Assembly (NCBI GenBank): GCA_948567375.1
Contig: OX419760.1
Span: forward strand, 52,638,001-52,702,000
Direction: 5' to 3'
DNA: 64,000 bases
Source: Lunularia cruciata
Taxonomy: Eukaryota; Streptophyta; Marchantiopsida; Lunulariales; Lunulariaceae
The notes under the pieces: model-generated
Told to the model about the DNA's origin: nothing
Database searches by the model: none
Seen by the model: the letters and a program-made list of their open reading frames with translations, nothing else
Translations under genes and position numbers: made by a program
Shown here: positions 53,514 through 63,394 of the stretch, one piece after another
Position numbering within the stretch: position 1 is the first letter of the stretch
How the letters are laid out: every line of letters starts with the position of its first letter

Positions 53514-54368
53514 GAACCATTAGAATGTGGCTGGAGCATTGCAAAGCCCAAAAAGGCATGACCTTGAAAGCGTAAGTTCCCCAAGGTGTGGTGAATGTGG
53601 TGAGTTGTTGATGCTCTAGTGCAATCTTGATTGGTTATATCCATTATAACCATCTCCAAAACTGTATCTCTCATGACTTGCAACCTCCTCCAAGATCTTA
53701 TCAATGAATGGAAATGGGTAGTAGTCCTTCTTGGTAACAGCATTGAGCTTCTTGTAATCCACACATACCCAAAGCTTGCCATTCTTTTTCTTCACAATGA
53801 CAATTGGAAACACCCATTCTGAATTCTCTACCTCAAAGATATATCCAGCCTCCTTGAGCTTATCAATCTCCTCCTTCATAACCAATGATATTGGTGGGCT
53901 AATGCAACGTTGCTTTTGGCAGATTGGTCTTGCATGTGACTCCACCTCTATCTTGTGCTCCTCCAAGGTGACTTCCTTCAAATCCTTGTAATTGAAAGCA
54001 AAAACATAGATGAACTTGCAGAAAATCTCTTCAAATCTCACCTTCTCCTCCTTGGTAACATTTGGACCATACTTGAGGGTAGCTAACCTTCTCTCTACCT
54101 CCTCAAGTGTCAATGGTGATTTATCTGGGTCCTTCAAAACCTTTGGCTTAGGTGCAAAATCCACAGCACACAAAGGATACACATTTGAATCAGATTCAAA
54201 TTCATCCTCCTCCATGGAAGTGTCCTCTTCCATGCTTGTGTCCACACTTGAAGCTCCTTCTTCAGAATCTGATTCCCAATAATCAAAAGATGGTGTATCT
54301 GAATGTGAAGTGTTGGTGGTGTTAGTCATAAGAACTATGACTCTATGGTTTGATGGCCCAATCCTCAA
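53514..54368 (-). pseudogene. T1 reverse transcriptase, N-terminal half
   Basis: 54,368-53,616 is open: an acidic linker, then PICQKQRCISPPISLVMKEE, IFEVENSEWVFPIVIVKKKN, LWVCVDYKKLNAVTKKDYY and FPFIDKILEEVASHERYSFGD with the catalytic Asp region altered. The next ~100 bases (FTTPWGTYAFKVMPF) are in another frame before 53,513. At least two frameshifts therefore break the RT. Confidence 0.85.
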
Positions 54369-54403
54369 GTACCCTTTGTGTCATCGATCAGTTGTGCGTG
54401 CTG

Positions 54404-54780
54404 CTCTCAACCATGGCCTCCCAAGAAGTAAGTCACAGTTTGAATCCTTCAAGACTTGGAAAGTCATGAGATTTTGAACTCCCATAATTGAAACTACCAC
54501 TTTATCCATCAACCCTATTGGTCAAACTTGTTGCTTGTCTGCCATACTCACCACAAATGTTGACGGTCTTGAGGGTATCATACCCAACTTCTTCATCAAC
54601 TTTCTGACATGGCATTTACTGCTGATCCTCCATCAACCAATGCATCCTTGATGTTGTGACTATTCACTCTCACATCAATCTTGGAGGCATATTCACAAGC
54701 CTCCCATGGTGTTGGCTTGGCATCCACCAACCCCATTGATATTGGAGCTTTTGCCTTCTTCTTCATCTTGCTCCTTGTAG
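54404..54780 (-). pseudogene. T1 protease
   Basis: The active-site region reads DALVDGGSAVNAMSES (54,596-54,645), i.e. D-G-G-S in place of the usual D-S/T-G, and the C-terminal hallmark DLLLGRPWLRAA is found at about 54,410-54,450. A TGA at 54,596 and another stop near 54,520 separate the two. Confidence 0.7.
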
Positions 54781-55476
54781 AACTCAAACCACCTCTAAGC
54801 TCCTTTCTCAAGGTAGGGTTCAAAGCAATCAATTGGCCCACTATGATGTTAGCCTTATGACTATCAACATCCTCCAACACATTGTAGTTCCATTTTTGCT
54901 TTGAGATCATGAAGTCCTCCATCCCCAACTTCTTCCTTGGAGTCTTTGTTTTTGATGGTGTTGAGGTGCGAGTGCTCCTAGTAGACATAGGAGTATCCTT
55001 GCTTGGAGTAAATTTGTGAGAAGAGTGAATATCCTTTGCAAAACGAGCTCTCTTCTTCTCTTGTGCCAAAAGCTCTAAATTAAGACCCTTGGAGTTTGAG
55101 CACTCTCCCTTCTCATACTTGCTCTCAACCACATCTATGGATGATATCCCCTTACCTTTGTTTGGATTAGGAGCCACTTGGGTTTCACTACCTCCTTCTT
55201 TCCCTCTATTAGCTCCCTCATAACCCCTTCCTCCATGGTAAGTGGAATTTGGGCAATTCCTTTGGATATGGCCTCTTCCTCCACAACCAAAACAATTTCT
55301 ATCATTGAAATTGTTGGCTGGTTGGCCTCCTCTATATGGATAGTTTCTATAACTCCTAGGCCCTCTCCCTACATTCTGATCCACCTCTCTCTTCTCCCAT
55401 AGTTGCACCACATTGATCTTGAGATCCGCAAGTTGTTTTGTGATGGTTTGAAGTGGATCTTTTGGTGGAGGTGCAA
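54781..55476 (-). pseudogene. T1 Gag C-terminal part (nucleocapsid)
   Basis: Starts right after the C2 insertion with PPPKDPLQTITKQLADLKI, then a canonical CX2CX4HX4C knuckle CFGCGGRGHIQRNC (near 55,255-55,295), a Gly/Arg stretch and a basic linker (STRSTRTSTPSKTKTPRKK). The N-terminal Gag part lies on the other side of C2 (61,172-61,823). Confidence 0.88.
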
Positions 55477-55952
55477 TGTAAAAGACCAAATCCGAGGAGA
55501 GAAATAGGAGAATGGAAACTCACATTGGGACACTTGAATGAGGGAAAGCTCCAAATGCCTAGCATGAGCTTTGGCTTTGGTATTTATAGGTAGCATACAA
55601 GGCCCTTAAGAAGCTTGTCAAGAAGTTTCCTCAAGCCGCTTTCTTAGAGTGCAAGCCAAGTTAACTAGGAAGCTTCTCAAGAAGCTTCCTTCTAGAAGCC
55701 ACCTACTTGGCGTGCAAGCTAAGCTAGTTGGAAGCTTCTCAAGAAGCTTCCTTCTAGAAGCCACCTACTTGGCGTGCAAGCTAAGCTAGTTGGAAGCTTC
55801 TAGAAGCTTCATTCTAGAAGCTACTTACTTAAGATGCAAACTAAGCTAACCATGAAGCTTCCTAGATACTTCCAAAATATTCTAGGCTAATTTGTCTTAT
55901 GTGTTACTTTGTGAGCCCAACTGACTTTGTCGCTAAACTCCATATTGTTACA
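55477..55952 (-). repeat. C2 3' LTR
   Basis: 476 bp. Longer than the 5' LTR because a ~64-bp block (AGCTTCTCAAGAAGCTTCC.. to ..CTAAGCTAGTTGGA) is duplicated in tandem at 55,670-55,795. Heat-shock-element-like GAAGCTTCTAGAAGCTTC at 55,793-55,810; TATAAATA on the minus strand at 55,581-55,588. Confidence 0.93.
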
Positions 55953-55964
55953 TATTCCCCCGCC
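55953..55964 (-). other. C2 polypurine tract
   Basis: GGCGGGGGAATA on the minus strand directly next to the 3' LTR; primes plus-strand DNA synthesis. Equivalent to GTGGGGGAATA in C1. Confidence 0.85.
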
Positions 55965-56006
55965 ACTAGTTGGTGACGTCCTCATTGTCAATGAAGCTTC
56001 AAATTC

Positions 56007-56288
56007 CTAGATGGCCGTTTGTGCATTTTGGAGGTGAGAAAGAGGTTCCCAAGTGGCATCATGAAGGGGGTATCCTTTCCAAAGGATCTTGTACTCCGTA
56101 TGTTGGCGACGGCCTCGTTGAATGTGGCGACGCGCAAGGATACGATCAACTTTGTACTCCTCATGATCATTGATAGGGATAGGAAGAGAGGGAGGTTGGA
56201 CTCGAGAGGAAAAGGAAGAGGGGTTAGGAACAAAGGGTTTCAACTTGGAAATATGAAAGACAGGATGGATACGCATGTGACAAGGCAA
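56007..56288 (-). CDS. C2 integrase C-terminal linker and chromodomain
   Basis: 93 codons in one frame. [17 protein letters not shown] is the usual linker; then a chromodomain [25 protein letters not shown] and ATWEPLSHLQNA with its aromatic residues (Y, W, W). Chromodomains bind methylated histone H3 and steer chromoviruses to heterochromatin. It is separated from the integrase core by stops near 56,343, so the polyprotein is broken. Confidence 0.92.
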   Translation of the reverse strand: MPCHMRIHPVFHISKLKPFVPNPSSFSSRVQPPSLPIPINDHEEYKVDRILARRHIQRGRRQHTEYKILWKGYPLHDATWEPLSHLQNAQTAI

Positions 56289-56342
56289 GGCAAGACAATA
56301 AGCAACAAGAGAGACAATTTGGGTGATATCAAAGGGTCCTAT

Positions 56343-57053
56343 CTAATTAGGAGCAAGTTTACAAACTTGGGTATCAAGTGGGAGAGGGAGGTTACTAGAG
56401 GATAGCATGACTTTATCACCAACTTCAAAGGTGAGATCGCGACGATGGTGGTCCACATATTGTTTTTGGCGATTCTGAGCAACAAGGAGGTGAGACTTGG
56501 CTTGTTGGAGAGATTGGGATATAATGGTCAAGAATGTGGAAGTATGAGGAACCTGAGATGGAGGGAGAGCAAGAAGAGAATCTGGAACAAGCGGATCTTG
56601 GCCAAAATTGAGAAAGAAAGGAGAGAATCTAGTGCTTGCCTGTTTGGAATTGTTGTAGGCAAATTTGGCAGCGGCAAGACATTCATCCCAATTGGTATAG
56701 TGGACATTGACAAAGGCACGTAACATATCCTCCAATGTGCGATTTGCACGTTCGGTTTGTCCATCAGTTTGAGGATGATAGGCCGTGGACAAAGTAAGCT
56801 TGGTGCCGAGTATCTGAAAGAGTGCATGCCAAAACTTCCCAATAAAGCAAGGATCACGGTCGGAGATGAATATACATGGCATTCCATGATGCTTGAAGAC
56901 ATTGTCAAAGTAGATTTGCACTAAGGTTGGAGCATCCACGGTATCACAGGTTGGTGCCAAGTGGATTTGCTTACTATGCTTATCCACAAACACCACGATG
57001 GCGGTGTGTCCTTGTTTTGTCTTTGGCAAGGATATGATGAGATCCAAGCTCAC
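56343..57053 (-). CDS. C2 integrase core
   Basis: 236 codons. SLDLIISLPKTKQGH with the first Asp, FISDRDPCFIGKFW with the second, and STAYHPQTDGQTERANRTLED with the Glu; FAYNNSKQASTRFSPFFLNFGQDP and FEVGDKVMLSSSNL follow. The catalytic triad is intact. The start Met is only the first after an upstream stop; the HHCC zinc finger is upstream in broken form. Confidence 0.9.
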   Translation of the reverse strand: MSLDLIISLPKTKQGHTAIVVFVDKHSKQIHLAPTCDTVDAPTLVQIYFDNVFKHHGMPCIFISDRDPCFIGKFWHALFQILGTKLTLSTAYHPQTDGQTERANRTLEDMLRAFVNVHYTNWDECLAAAKFAYNNSKQASTRFSPFFLNFGQDPLVPDSLLALPPSQVPHTSTFLTIISQSLQQAKSHLLVAQNRQKQYVDHHRRDLTFEVGDKVMLSSSNLPLPLDTQVCKLAPN

Positions 57054-57722
57054 ATGCTCCCAATGAGCTGATAGAATGGCAAGCGGTTGAAGGAGTCCAC
57101 CCGGCTTCTGGTTGCTGGCCTTGTTATGTTGGCAACTCTCACACGATTGGACAAATTCTTGAACATCACGTGTTATGTTGGGCCACCACCATTGACATTA
57201 GAGGGTACCCAAGGTCTTGTCCACACCCATGTGACCAGCAATGGGTAAATCATGGGCTTCTTGAAGGCGCACAAGTCAAAGATCACCTTTGGCTGGAACA
57301 TAGATCCAGTCCGCATGGAATAGAAGGCCTTCCTTGAAGGAGAAGGTGTTGTACTCCTTGTCACCTGTTGTTAGCCGACCATGTACCATTTGGAAGAAGG
57401 GATCTTGTTGTAGAGCCAACCAAAACTCATTATGAATCTTGGGATCAATTGACACCATCATAATTGTTGCCGCAATGAGAGGAAGAGACTTCAAATCAGG
57501 TCGTTGTGATAGAGCATCAGGGATGACATAGAACCAACCTGGTTTGTACTCAAGTTTGATGTTGAACAATTGGAGTTGCTCTTCCCATCAATGATGTTGA
57601 CTCTTCATGTGCTCTAGGTGTAAGGTCTGCAACAATGGCTTGTGATCAGTTTGCATGATCACTTGTTTCCCCAAGAGATAATGCCTCCATACCTTGGTGG
57701 CATATACCATTGCAAGTTGTTC
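57054..57722 (-). pseudogene. C2 RNase H end to integrase zinc finger
   Basis: Pieces: end of RNase H (QTDHKPLLQTLHLEHM near 57,620), EYKPGWFYVIPDALSQRPDL (57,480-57,560), then the linker, and the HHCC domain near 57,120-57,260 (AGHMGVDKTLGTL..WW, then a CQHNKASNQKPG-like end). Stops at several places. Confidence 0.8.
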
Positions 57723-59552
57723 TCAATCTCGAGTAGAGTAATTTCTTTCAGCTGTATTTAGTCGGCAAGACACAAAGGTAATAGGATGTAGTCCATCTAG
57801 AAATTCTTGTTGCAACACAGCTCCAATTGCAAAGTTAGAAGCATCAAAATCAACCACACAAGGTAGTTGAGGATCATATGGTTGAAGAATGGGTCTTGAA
57901 GACACTATATGCTTTAACTTCTGGAATGCTTCTTCATGCTTGGTGGTCCATTGGAAGATCGAGTTCTTTCCCAAGAGGTCAGTCAATGGTGCAGCCACGT
58001 GAGCATAATAATGGATGAACCGTTGGTAAAAATTGGCCAATCCATTGAATGCTCGTACTTCGGTAGCATCCTTCGGGGTAGGCCAATTAGTAATGGCCTT
58101 GATCTTCTCTTCTTCTATCTTGATCCCCACTAATGAGATCTTATGACCCAAGAAGGTAACCTCCTTCTGCCAAAAAGCACACTTTGACTTCTTGTAGTAA
58201 AATTTCCAGTGTCGTAGTCGTCTTAGGACTTCTCGCACATGATTCTTGTGTTCAGCCTTTGTCCTACTATAGATTAAGATATCATCTAAGAACACTACCA
58301 CGGACTGATCCAATAGTCCCTCCAACACCCGATGCATCTGATCCATGAAGACCGCTGGAGCATTAGTGAGTCCGAAAGGTAGAACTCTCCACTCAAAATG
58401 TCCATACCTTGTGCGAAAGGCAGTCTTTTGCATGTCCTCTCCTTCAATAGGAATTTGCCAATAGCCGCTACGAAGATCTAGCTTGGAAAAGTAACGTGCT
58501 CCACTTAATTGATCAAGCAGGTCATCAATCCGAGGCAAGGGATATGCATTCTTCACGGTTTGCTTATTGAGCCCACGGTAATCAATATAGAAACAAAGTC
58601 CTCCATCCTTCTTTGGAACAAATAGTACCGGTGCTCCCCATGGAGAGGTACTATGTCGTATGAAATCCTTCTCCAACAACTCTGTAAGTGTTGTTTGCAA
58701 CTCCTCCAACTCCTTTGGTGAGAGCCGATAGATTGGTCTACTCACTAGAGTACTCCTTGGCAATAACTCAATCTTGAAGGGCATACCTTGATGAAAGGGT
58801 AATCCCTTTGGCAGATCATCCGAAAACACATTTGCATACTCTTGAACTATCCAATCAACCGTTGCTTGATGCGGCACTTGGCCCTCCTCAGATTGTTCTT
58901 GTGCAATCGGCTTGATCCACACTACGAATACAGACTTATCTTCCTCCAAAGCTTGCTCTATGGCTGTTTCATTAACAAACTTCCCTTCTAAGGACTCATC
59001 TCTCTTCCAAGCTTGCTCTATGGTTGCCTTCCTGGCAATCTTCCCATCTTGGGACTCATCTCCCTTCCAAATTTGCTCTATGGCTACCTTCTCAACAAAC
59101 TTCCCATCTTGGGACTGACTGTTCTTAGATGTCTTACTCAGAGGTGCCAGACAACCTAATCGGAAATTCCTACCTTGGTGTTGTACTAGAATTTGACGTC
59201 GGGTCCAATCAAATTGAACCTTATGACGTTCAAGCCAAGGTAGACCCAGAATGATATCATAGTGTAGAGGTGCCGCTACAAACCTCATACACTCCAAATA
59301 CTCCTTCCCAATCTTGAAGGTAACAGGATGCGAGGTACAAAATGCAGAACCTTTTCTACCATCCGCCATCATCAAACTACTTCCAATCACTGGCTTGATA
59401 GGAATACCCAATTCCTTTACTACTTGCATAGACATGCAATTCTTTGAACTTCCAGAATCAACCAAAATCCTACAACCCCAATTAGATATTGTACCTTGCA
59501 AGTGAAGCAAACTTGCATAGGTCAAGCCTTCAATCCCATTGGAATTAATCAA
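57723..59552 (-). CDS. C2 protease-RT-RNase H polyprotein segment
   Basis: 609-codon open frame. Protease: [14 protein letters not shown] (catalytic Asp ~32) and [15 protein letters not shown]. Acidic linker with three imperfect repeats of an A-I-E-Q-x-W unit (DGKF/IA...AIEQ). [78 protein letters not shown], active site [13 protein letters not shown]. RNase [19 protein letters not shown] and [11 protein letters not shown]. All catalytic residues seen are intact. A TAG follows at 57,723. Confidence 0.93.
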   Translation of the reverse strand: MINSNGIEGLTYASLLHLQGTISNWGCRILVDSGSSKNCMSMQVVKELGIPIKPVIGSSLMMADGRKGSAFCTSHPVTFKIGKEYLECMRFVAAPLHYDIILGLPWLERHKVQFDWTRRQILVQHQGRNFRLGCLAPLSKTSKNSQSQDGKFVEKVAIEQIWKGDESQDGKIARKATIEQAWKRDESLEGKFVNETAIEQALEEDKSVFVVWIKPIAQEQSEEGQVPHQATVDWIVQEYANVFSDDLPKGLPFHQGMPFKIELLPRSTLVSRPIYRLSPKELEELQTTLTELLEKDFIRHSTSPWGAPVLFVPKKDGGLCFYIDYRGLNKQTVKNAYPLPRIDDLLDQLSGARYFSKLDLRSGYWQIPIEGEDMQKTAFRTRYGHFEWRVLPFGLTNAPAVFMDQMHRVLEGLLDQSVVVFLDDILIYSRTKAEHKNHVREVLRRLRHWKFYYKKSKCAFWQKEVTFLGHKISLVGIKIEEEKIKAITNWPTPKDATEVRAFNGLANFYQRFIHYYAHVAAPLTDLLGKNSIFQWTTKHEEAFQKLKHIVSSRPILQPYDPQLPCVVDFDASNFAIGAVLQQEFLDGLHPITFVSCRLNTAERNYSTRD

Positions 59553-60484
59553 GCTCCTAGTAGGTGGCTCAAAATCTCCTACTGGGATTCTTTGTTTCCT
59601 TGATCATTCTTTTCCACAAACTCCATCTGGGCAACTTGTCAAGATCGCCCATTCCTAAGTGGACATTCAACAATGTGATGTCCAACTTGGCAACAATAAA
59701 AGCAACCTCCATTTTGTCGTAATCTTTCTCTAACTACTATGCCAAGTGGTCTTCGTTGGATAGCATCAATCTCCATTGGTACCGGTTCTTCCACTCGTGC
59801 ATAGTGTACTGGTAGGCTTTGTGCAGGTCGAGGTCAAGACCAATTTTTTGCAACCAAGGAATCAAAAAGCTCAGCCAATTACATAGCTTCTTCTACGTTT
59901 TGTGGCTCCCGCATGGTCACCTCCAATTTGGTTTGTGACTTCAATCCTCGCACAAATAGATCCAAAACTTCACCTTCTTGGATATCTGGAATTTGCATGA
60001 TGATGTTCTGAAATTGTGTGATGTGGCTTCTCACTAAGCCAATCTGCCTCAACTCCACCAATTTATCTTGTGCAGCTCGGGTGGCATTTATCGTTTGAAA
60101 TTGACCAAGTATTGCATCTTTGAATTCTGCCCATGTCAAAATCGGTGTAACAATTTGTTGTTCAGCTCTTTTTACTCGAAATCACCACCAAAGTTTTGCC
60201 ACGCCATCCAATTGGCTAGAAGCCAAGAGAATTTTTTTTCGCTCGTCTTGAAGATTGGTGGCTTCAAAGTAACATTTGCAATCAAACACAAAATTCTCCA
60301 CTATGCTTGGAAGATTCTTGCCTTCAAACACCTTGGGTTTCAGAAATCAAATGCGATCTTCTCCATCTCGAACGGGCGCTCTGTTTATCTATTCTCGTCG
60401 TTGCTGGTCTCGTTCATCCAACAATCAAGTAAGATGCTTGATTTGTTGTTGCATTGCAAGGATAACATCCGATATTGCCGTCAT
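59553..60484 (-). pseudogene. C2 Gag
   Basis: Begins at an ATG near 60,484 (MTAISDVILAMQQQI). Capsid region includes CKCYFEATNLQDER and 60,139-59,879 (TWAEFKDAILGQFQTINATRAA, GEVLDLFVRGLKSQTKLEVT). Zinc knuckle CFYCCQVGHHIVECPL at about 59,660-59,710. Stops in the first third, after VEEAM and near the end make it inactive. Confidence 0.83.
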
Positions 60485-60741
60485 CGCTACTACTCTATTC
60501 CACTACACTCAATTTATCTAGTTGATTAACACATAGATATAACACGTCCACCATTCTCCATAAGTTAAATTGGAAGTATCAAGAGTTCCTCTAACATGGT
60601 GATCATATGTAGAAAATCCTGCCCAAAGCGCGAGGTGATGAATTGTGTGAAACAATGCTTTGGTAATATCTGGACATGAAAGTCCCAATGGTTTGGTGGA
60701 AGTGGATTTGGTGGTCCATAAATTCCATCCATCCCATTCTT

Positions 60742-60753
60742 GCTCTGATACCA
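60742..60753 (-). promoter_or_regulatory. C2 primer-binding site
   Basis: TGGTATCAGAGC on the minus strand, two bases from the 5' LTR; perfect for the 3' end of initiator tRNA-Met. Confidence 0.93.
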
Positions 60754-60754
60754 A

Positions 60755-61166
60755 TGTAAAAGACCGAATCCGAGGAGAGAAATAGGAGAATGGAAACTCA
60801 CATTGGGACACTTGAATGAGAGAAAACTCCAAATGCCTAGCATGAGCTTTGGCTTTGGTATCTATAAGTAGCATATAAGGCCCTTGAGAAGCTTCTCAAG
60901 AAGCTTTCTCAAGCCGCTTTCTTAGAGTGCAAGCCAAGTTAACTAGGAAGCTTCTCAAGAAGCTTCCTTCTAGAAACCGCCTACTTGGCGTGCAAGCTAA
61001 GCTAGTTGGAAGCTTCTAGAAGCTACTTACTTAAGATGCAAGCTAAGCTAACCGAGAAGCTTCCCAAGAAGCTTCCTAGATACTTCCGGAATATTCTAGG
61101 CTAATTTGTCTTATATGTTACTTCGTGAGCCCAACTGACTTTGTTGCTAAACTCCATATTGTTACA
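60755..61166 (-). repeat. C2 5' LTR
   Basis: 412 bp, TGTAACA...TTTTACA in minus orientation. It lacks the 64-bp duplication of the 3' LTR but has a 16-bp AAGAAGCTTCC-type insertion near 61,066. Heat-shock-element-like GAAGCTTCTAGAAGC at 61,009-61,023. TATA box changed to TATAGATA. Confidence 0.93.
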
Positions 61167-61171
61167 TGCAA

Positions 61172-61823
61172 GAATTGGAGCAACTACTACTTGTGGTGCA
61201 ACCCTTGCCACCAAAGTATCAGAAGTTCCACCATACTTGTAGCGTTGAGGAGGATGCACACCCTCCTTTACCACCAAATCACTCTCATCTCCTTCCAAAC
61301 TCTCCTCCATACGAATTGCGATCTTGATAGCTTCAACCTTGGAAGAAGGTTTCTCATATCTCACCTTGCTTCTAATTTGTGGTCTCAACCCTCCCACAAA
61401 ACTCTTGGTGAGCATGGCCCTATGCCAATCATTGTGGTCTCCACATCATCCCCACACTTCCTCAACACTATGTAAAATCTAGACTCTAACTTTTCCACTC
61501 TTTCCACATAGACTCTCACTTTCTCTCCTTGTTTGAGAAAGTTAACCTCACTCATCAATCTCTCATAACTCTCATTTGGAAGGAAGTTCTCAATGAGTGT
61601 TGAAGTCAAAGTCTCCCAAGACTCTTCTTCCCCATCTCTCCTCTCTCTTTTGGTATTCTGACTCATACCATGTAAGTGCTGCATCCTCAAAGAAATCTGG
61701 TAATAATGAGGCCCACTCATTCTTCCTCCTCTCATTGTTTCCTATGCAAGCTCTCTTGAAGTCTCTCACAAAGGCCTCCACATCTTCTCCATCCTTGCCA
61801 AAGAAAACCGGAAGTTTCCCCAT
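61172..61823 (-). pseudogene. T1 Gag, N-terminal (capsid) part
   Basis: Starts at ATG 61,823 (MGKLPVFFGKDGEDVEAFVRD). Capsid blocks NEWASLLPDFFEDAALTWYE, then in another frame TLIENFLPNESYERLMSEVNFLKQ..VRVYVERVEKLESRF, then SFVGGLRPQIRSKVRYE. Two frameshifts. A purine-rich run (61,857-61,889 minus strand) lies just before the ATG. C2 cuts it at 61,171. Confidence 0.87.
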
Positions 61824-61896
61824 CTTAACCCCTCACTATCTTTCTTTTCTCTCAAATTTTTTTTCTTTTTTTCTTTTCTTTTCTCTCACTCTATTA

Positions 61897-62480
61897 CTAA
61901 TAGAGTATATACATGACTAACACCATCTGAGAATAATCCACTCTAGGGAACACAAAAGGTTCAGGTTGCTCCAAGATTTCTATAGTAACATCAAATCCTA
62001 GAGTGCATTTTAATCTAACTCTCATGGATAGTTTATCCATAAGTTGAAAGTTATCTCCATCACTAATCTTGAGAACTAGCTGATGAAGGTGGTAGTATTT
62101 CTGTAGTTGTACTAAGACTTTCTCCAAGATCCTTCACCAAAGTCTCCAAAAGTGATTTTACTCCACTATACTCATGTCTTTTTGGAAGTCCTTCAACTCC
62201 ACAAACCTCACACAACTCCTTGGTCTTAGATCTTCTCCCTCCCAATCTTGGTGAAGAAGGTCCAACATGCAAACTCAAGTCAAGTAAGCCTCTCATTTCC
62301 CTCAATCTCTTGTTCTCAAAGGTCAATGGACATGAATTTGCCTTATGTCCCTTCTTTCCACATAAAAAGCACTTAGACTCACTCTTTCCTCCAAGTGGTG
62401 TAGGTTTTTGGATCCTCTCAACACTCTCTTCAAATTCTATTTTAAACTCTCTTTTCCTCAAATCCACCCCTAAAATCACC
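61897..62480 (-). CDS. T1 leader ORFs: extra zinc-knuckle ORF and duplicated tail
   Basis: 62,479-62,063 encodes 138 codons with a canonical knuckle CFLCGKKGHKANSC and a basic, then Ser-rich region. 62,127-61,897 overlaps it and encodes SMRVRLKCTLG..EILEQPEPFVFPRVDYSQ to MYILY. The latter resembles 63,182-63,300 (TMRAHLERTLG..LMLEKQDLFVYPIVHYD to LYILYT). Both lie upstream of Gag in the leader, so this may be an accessory gene with a duplicated segment. Function unknown. Confidence 0.45.
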
Positions 62481-63374
62481 TCAAACCCTTGGGGAACCTT
62501 GCATAGTCTCAGTTTCCACTCTTGGTGACACTCTATGTTCCCAAGATGAATCTAAACACTCAAACATGTTTTTTGTTGCTCTCAAACTCCTCATGCATGA
62601 GATCTCCACTCTGCAGAATTGACCCTTCCTCACAATTTCACTCAGACCTCTCAACTTGTATGTGACAGTTCCCCAAAAATTTTCACGTGTGATCACAACT
62701 CCAAGGTGTCCCTCCCTGCAAAATTTCAGATCTTTTCATTGAGCCATTTGGCCTAGACATCTTTCTATTCAGCACATATATTTTAGATTTGGTCTAAAAA
62801 CCACCCCCTCACTTCAAAAACTCATAACTCCCTGCTCAAGAATGATCTCTCTCTAATTTTGTGTCAGCAGGTAGGATATAACGTACTAAATTTTCTTGGA
62901 AAGTTTCACAACAATCCACTAAAAATTAAAGAAATGGCAGACTCTATACAATTTTCTAGAGAGCATGCAATTGCGTGAGCAGTTTACCCTATCAACTTTC
63001 AAAAATTCTAGCCCAATGTGCATAATAGCTCTCACAATAATTCCAATTTTTCTAGTTGAAAGATAACCCAATCTCTCATGTGTAGAAATTTCAAGTTCAA
63101 ATCTCAAACTTGAGATTTTGCCCAAAATCACCTCAATCCCCAAAATCTGCAATCTACCTCACACAATCTCTCCAAATCTTCTCATGTGTACAAAATGTAC
63201 AAAATCACTTCAAAGACATCATAATGAACTATAGGGTATACAAATAGATCTTGTTTCTCTAACATAAGTTCAACCCTCTCCTCTCCTAATGTTCTCTCCA
63301 AGTGAGCTCTCATAGTCTCCTTCTGTCTAATGTAAAATTGAACGCGGAATATTATCTTGCATTCTAGAGAGGTC
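62481..63374 (-). other. T1 leader, upstream part
   Basis: Contains the first copy of the LYILYT segment (63,182-63,300) and short frames without recognisable domains (62,481-62,696, 62,919-63,152). No other feature seen. Confidence 0.5.
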
Positions 63375-63390
63375 CCGGTAACGGAACCAA
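63375..63390 (-). promoter_or_regulatory. T1 primer-binding site (tRNA-Asp-like)
   Basis: TGGTTCCGTTACCGGG on the minus strand, four bases from the 5' LTR. It matches the plant tRNA-Asp site (TGGCGCCGTTGCCGGGG) at 13 of 16 positions. Athila/Tat-lineage elements commonly use tRNA-Asp. Confidence 0.7.
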
Positions 63391-63394
63391 AAAT

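Larger units (their letters stand above)
55477..61166 (-). mobile_element. C2: Ty3/gypsy chromovirus inserted in T1 Gag
   Basis: 5,690 bp with exact duplication TGCAA (55,472-55,476 and 61,167-61,171). LTRs 55,477-55,952 and 60,755-61,166. Primer site TGGTATCAGAGC (perfect tRNA-iMet) and polypurine tract GGCGGGGGAATA. Minus-strand order Gag, protease, RT, RNase H, integrase, chromodomain. About 18 substitutions plus indels separate the LTRs by eye. Gag and integrase have stops, but the 609-codon protease-RT-RNase H frame is open. Confidence 0.96.

Noticed and set aside
63375-63390. 3' end of a tRNA gene
   Set aside because: Only the 16 bases complementary to a tRNA end are present beside an LTR. 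No cloverleaf can be drawn.
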